Below are positions 5,170 through 6,173 of a DNA stretch of 6,173 bases, one piece after another. The notes under the pieces are model-generated. The model did no database searches, was not told the DNA's origin, and saw only the letters and a list, made by a program, of their open reading frames with translations. The stretch is from an uncultured Eubacteriales bacterium. Its GTDB lineage: Bacteria; Bacillota; Clostridia; Oscillospirales; Acutalibacteraceae. Every line of letters starts with the position of its first letter. The stretch's first letter is position 1. The DNA lies in NCBI GenBank assembly GCA_900320235.1, contig ONRO01000116.1:1-6173 (forward strand). The letters run 5' to 3'. The position numbers were made by a program, and so were the translations under genes.

Positions 5170-5996
5170 AACATAATTGTCAAATCGTAAAGGATCTTCT
5201 TCCGCTTTATGCAGAAAAGCTTACCAGCGCTGAAAGCAATACTATGATAGAAGAACATCTCAAAGAATGCGAGAATTGTAAAAAGACTTTCAAAAGACTC
5301 GGTTCCGCTGAAGTTAAAATGAGCTTCAATACCGAATCTGACCAGATGTTCCAGAATTATGTCAAGGCAAGAAACAAAAAAGCAAAGCGTAATTCGCTTA
5401 TAATTGTAATTATCGGAATCGCAGCAGTTTTTTTCTTCAATTCAATTCCCGACATTACAAGCCAGATAATGGGGATGACCGGACTTACAAATTCTGAAAT
5501 CTATGTTTACGATAATGTGAAAAATTATAATAAATATATCGGCAAAGATGCAGAAATACTTTTTAATAACAAATGGAACATGGATGAATCTATTTTCCCT
5601 GAGAAAATCACAAAAGAAATGAATGTAAATGATTTCAAAATGGTCTATTATGATCCGTGGGATTCACAATGGCTGAGTTATCTTGTTGTTGATTATAACG
5701 ATGATGACTATAAAAAAGAACTTGAAAGACTTCATGCATACAAATCCACAGAATATAAAGGCTATTATGGTGCAAAAGGTTTCGATGAAAAATACGATCT
5801 TGCTGCAATGGAAGCCGACAGCTATTATGGCTTTGTTTATGCCCTCGATGCACATGACGGAAAAATAATTTATGTTGAGATGATCTTCTGCAATTACGAG
5901 ATGGACCTTTATTACCCTGATTACATACCCGAGGATTATCTGCCAAAGGGCTTCGATGCAACTGCACAAAACCCGTATCTTAAAAAGAATATCTGA
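5166..5996 (+). CDS. Transmembrane zinc-finger anti-sigma factor
   Basis: The protein has 276 residues and is predicted to hold the upstream ECF sigma factor at the membrane until a signal arrives. The N-terminus (1-45) is a zf-HC2/ZAS domain: Cys5, then the LLPLYAEKLTSAES helix, then H31-x3-C35-x2-C38. A basic stretch (about 68-76) precedes one transmembrane helix (about 77-95), so the N-terminus is cytoplasmic. The rest (about 98-276) is an extracytoplasmic domain with no family I recognise. It is very rich in Tyr, Trp, Asp and Glu, for example YYDPWDSQW (161-169) and YNDDDYKKELERLH (177-190), and it ends with LYYPDYIPEDYLP (248-260). This part is the likely sensor. The start is TTG, overlapping the sigma stop (TTGA). 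An intrinsic terminator follows directly. Assignment as anti-sigma factor rests on the ZAS motif and the operon context. Confidence 0.88.
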   Translation: MKHNCQIVKDLLPLYAEKLTSAESNTMIEEHLKECENCKKTFKRLGSAEVKMSFNTESDQMFQNYVKARNKKAKRNSLIIVIIGIAAVFFFNSIPDITSQIMGMTGLTNSEIYVYDNVKNYNKYIGKDAEILFNNKWNMDESIFPEKITKEMNVNDFKMVYYDPWDSQWLSYLVVDYNDDDYKKELERLHAYKSTEYKGYYGAKGFDEKYDLAAMEADSYYGFVYALDAHDGKIIYVEMIFCNYEMDLYYPDYIPEDYLPKGFDATAQNPYLKKNI

Positions 5997-6003
5997 TAAA
6001 AAT

Positions 6004-6052
6004 ACGACCGCAGAATCGCTTTTAAGCTTTCTGCGGCCGTTCATTTTTTATT
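6004..6052 (+). terminator. Intrinsic terminator of the sigma/anti-sigma operon
   Basis: ACGACCGCAGA (6004-6014) pairs with TCTGCGGCCGT (6030-6040) with one A-C mismatch, extended by an inner A-T pair. The stem is followed by TCATTTTTTATT (6041-6052). It begins 8 bases after the anti-sigma stop codon. Confidence 0.85.
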
Positions 6053-6077
6053 CAGGTGCCTGTGCGGGTTTATCCGT

Positions 6078-6119
6078 AAAAACGTTGTTCCTCCGCTGAT
6101 TTCGATCATGCGGAGGAAC
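6078..6119 (-). terminator. Long hairpin, likely minus-strand terminator
   Basis: GTTCCTCCGC-TGAT (6087-6100) pairs with ATCA-(bulged t)-GCGGAGGAAC (6105-6119) around a TTCG tetraloop on the + strand. This is a 14-bp stem with one bulge. There is no T-run on the + side. On the minus strand the stem is followed by AACG and TTTTT (6078-6082), which suits a terminator for a gene arriving from beyond the right edge and converging on the sigma operon. Confidence 0.5.
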
Positions 6120-6140
6120 CATCTGCAGCAACTATTACTA

Positions 6141-6162
6141 TAAAATAAAGCCCTTGCGGCTT
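6141..6162 (-). terminator. Short hairpin with T-rich tail, possible minus-strand terminator
   Basis: On the minus strand, AAGCC-gcaag-GGCTT (6148-6162) forms a 5-bp stem followed by TATTTTA. It is weak alone but sits just ahead of the longer hairpin at 6087-6119, so the pair could be a tandem terminator. The gene it would serve is outside the window. Confidence 0.35.
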
Positions 6163-6173
6163 ACTCACAATAT

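Overview
The window looks like chromosomal DNA of a low-GC Gram-positive anaerobe, most likely a Ruminococcus-type member of the Clostridia (Oscillospiraceae). The reasons are AT-rich intergenic DNA, SD-led genes, consensus SigA promoters, the TetM-like GTPase with a YacP/Rae1-type tail, and an ECF sigma/zinc-finger anti-sigma pair of a clostridial kind. The organism is an inference. I see no transposase, integrase, CRISPR array, tRNA or rRNA.

Layout, left to right. (1) Positions 1-170 hold an edge-truncated + strand open frame (stop at 148-150) that contains a GC-rich hairpin repeat. A second copy of the repeat lies near 4410. (2) Positions 171-2759 (-) encode an 862-aa EF-G/TetM-like translational GTPase. 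It continues through a ~130-residue linker into a C-terminal NYN domain closely resembling Rae1/YacP, the ribosome A-site mRNA endonuclease of Bacillus. (3) Positions 2760-2938 form a structured leader for that gene and hold the terminator of the next gene. (4) Positions 2939-4000 (-) encode a membrane-anchored L,D-transpeptidase (YkuD) behind a near-perfect SigA promoter at 4119-4147. (5) Positions 4148-4677 are non-coding, with degenerate repeats, an extended -10 promoter and a 12-bp palindrome. (6) Positions 4678-5169 (ECF sigma factor) and 5166-5996 (anti-sigma factor) form a two-gene + strand operon ending in an intrinsic terminator. (7) Positions 6053-6173 hold two hairpins that look like minus-strand terminators for a gene arriving from beyond the right edge.

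Functionally there are two themes. The sigma/anti-sigma pair and the L,D-transpeptidase belong to envelope stress response and peptidoglycan cross-linking. They are divergently arranged, but direct control is not shown because the transpeptidase promoter is of housekeeping type. The GTPase-nuclease fusion belongs to ribosome surveillance. It is the most interesting item: a factor predicted to enter the ribosomal A site carries a nuclease whose stand-alone homologue cuts mRNA there. An automatic label of tetracycline resistance would probably be misleading.
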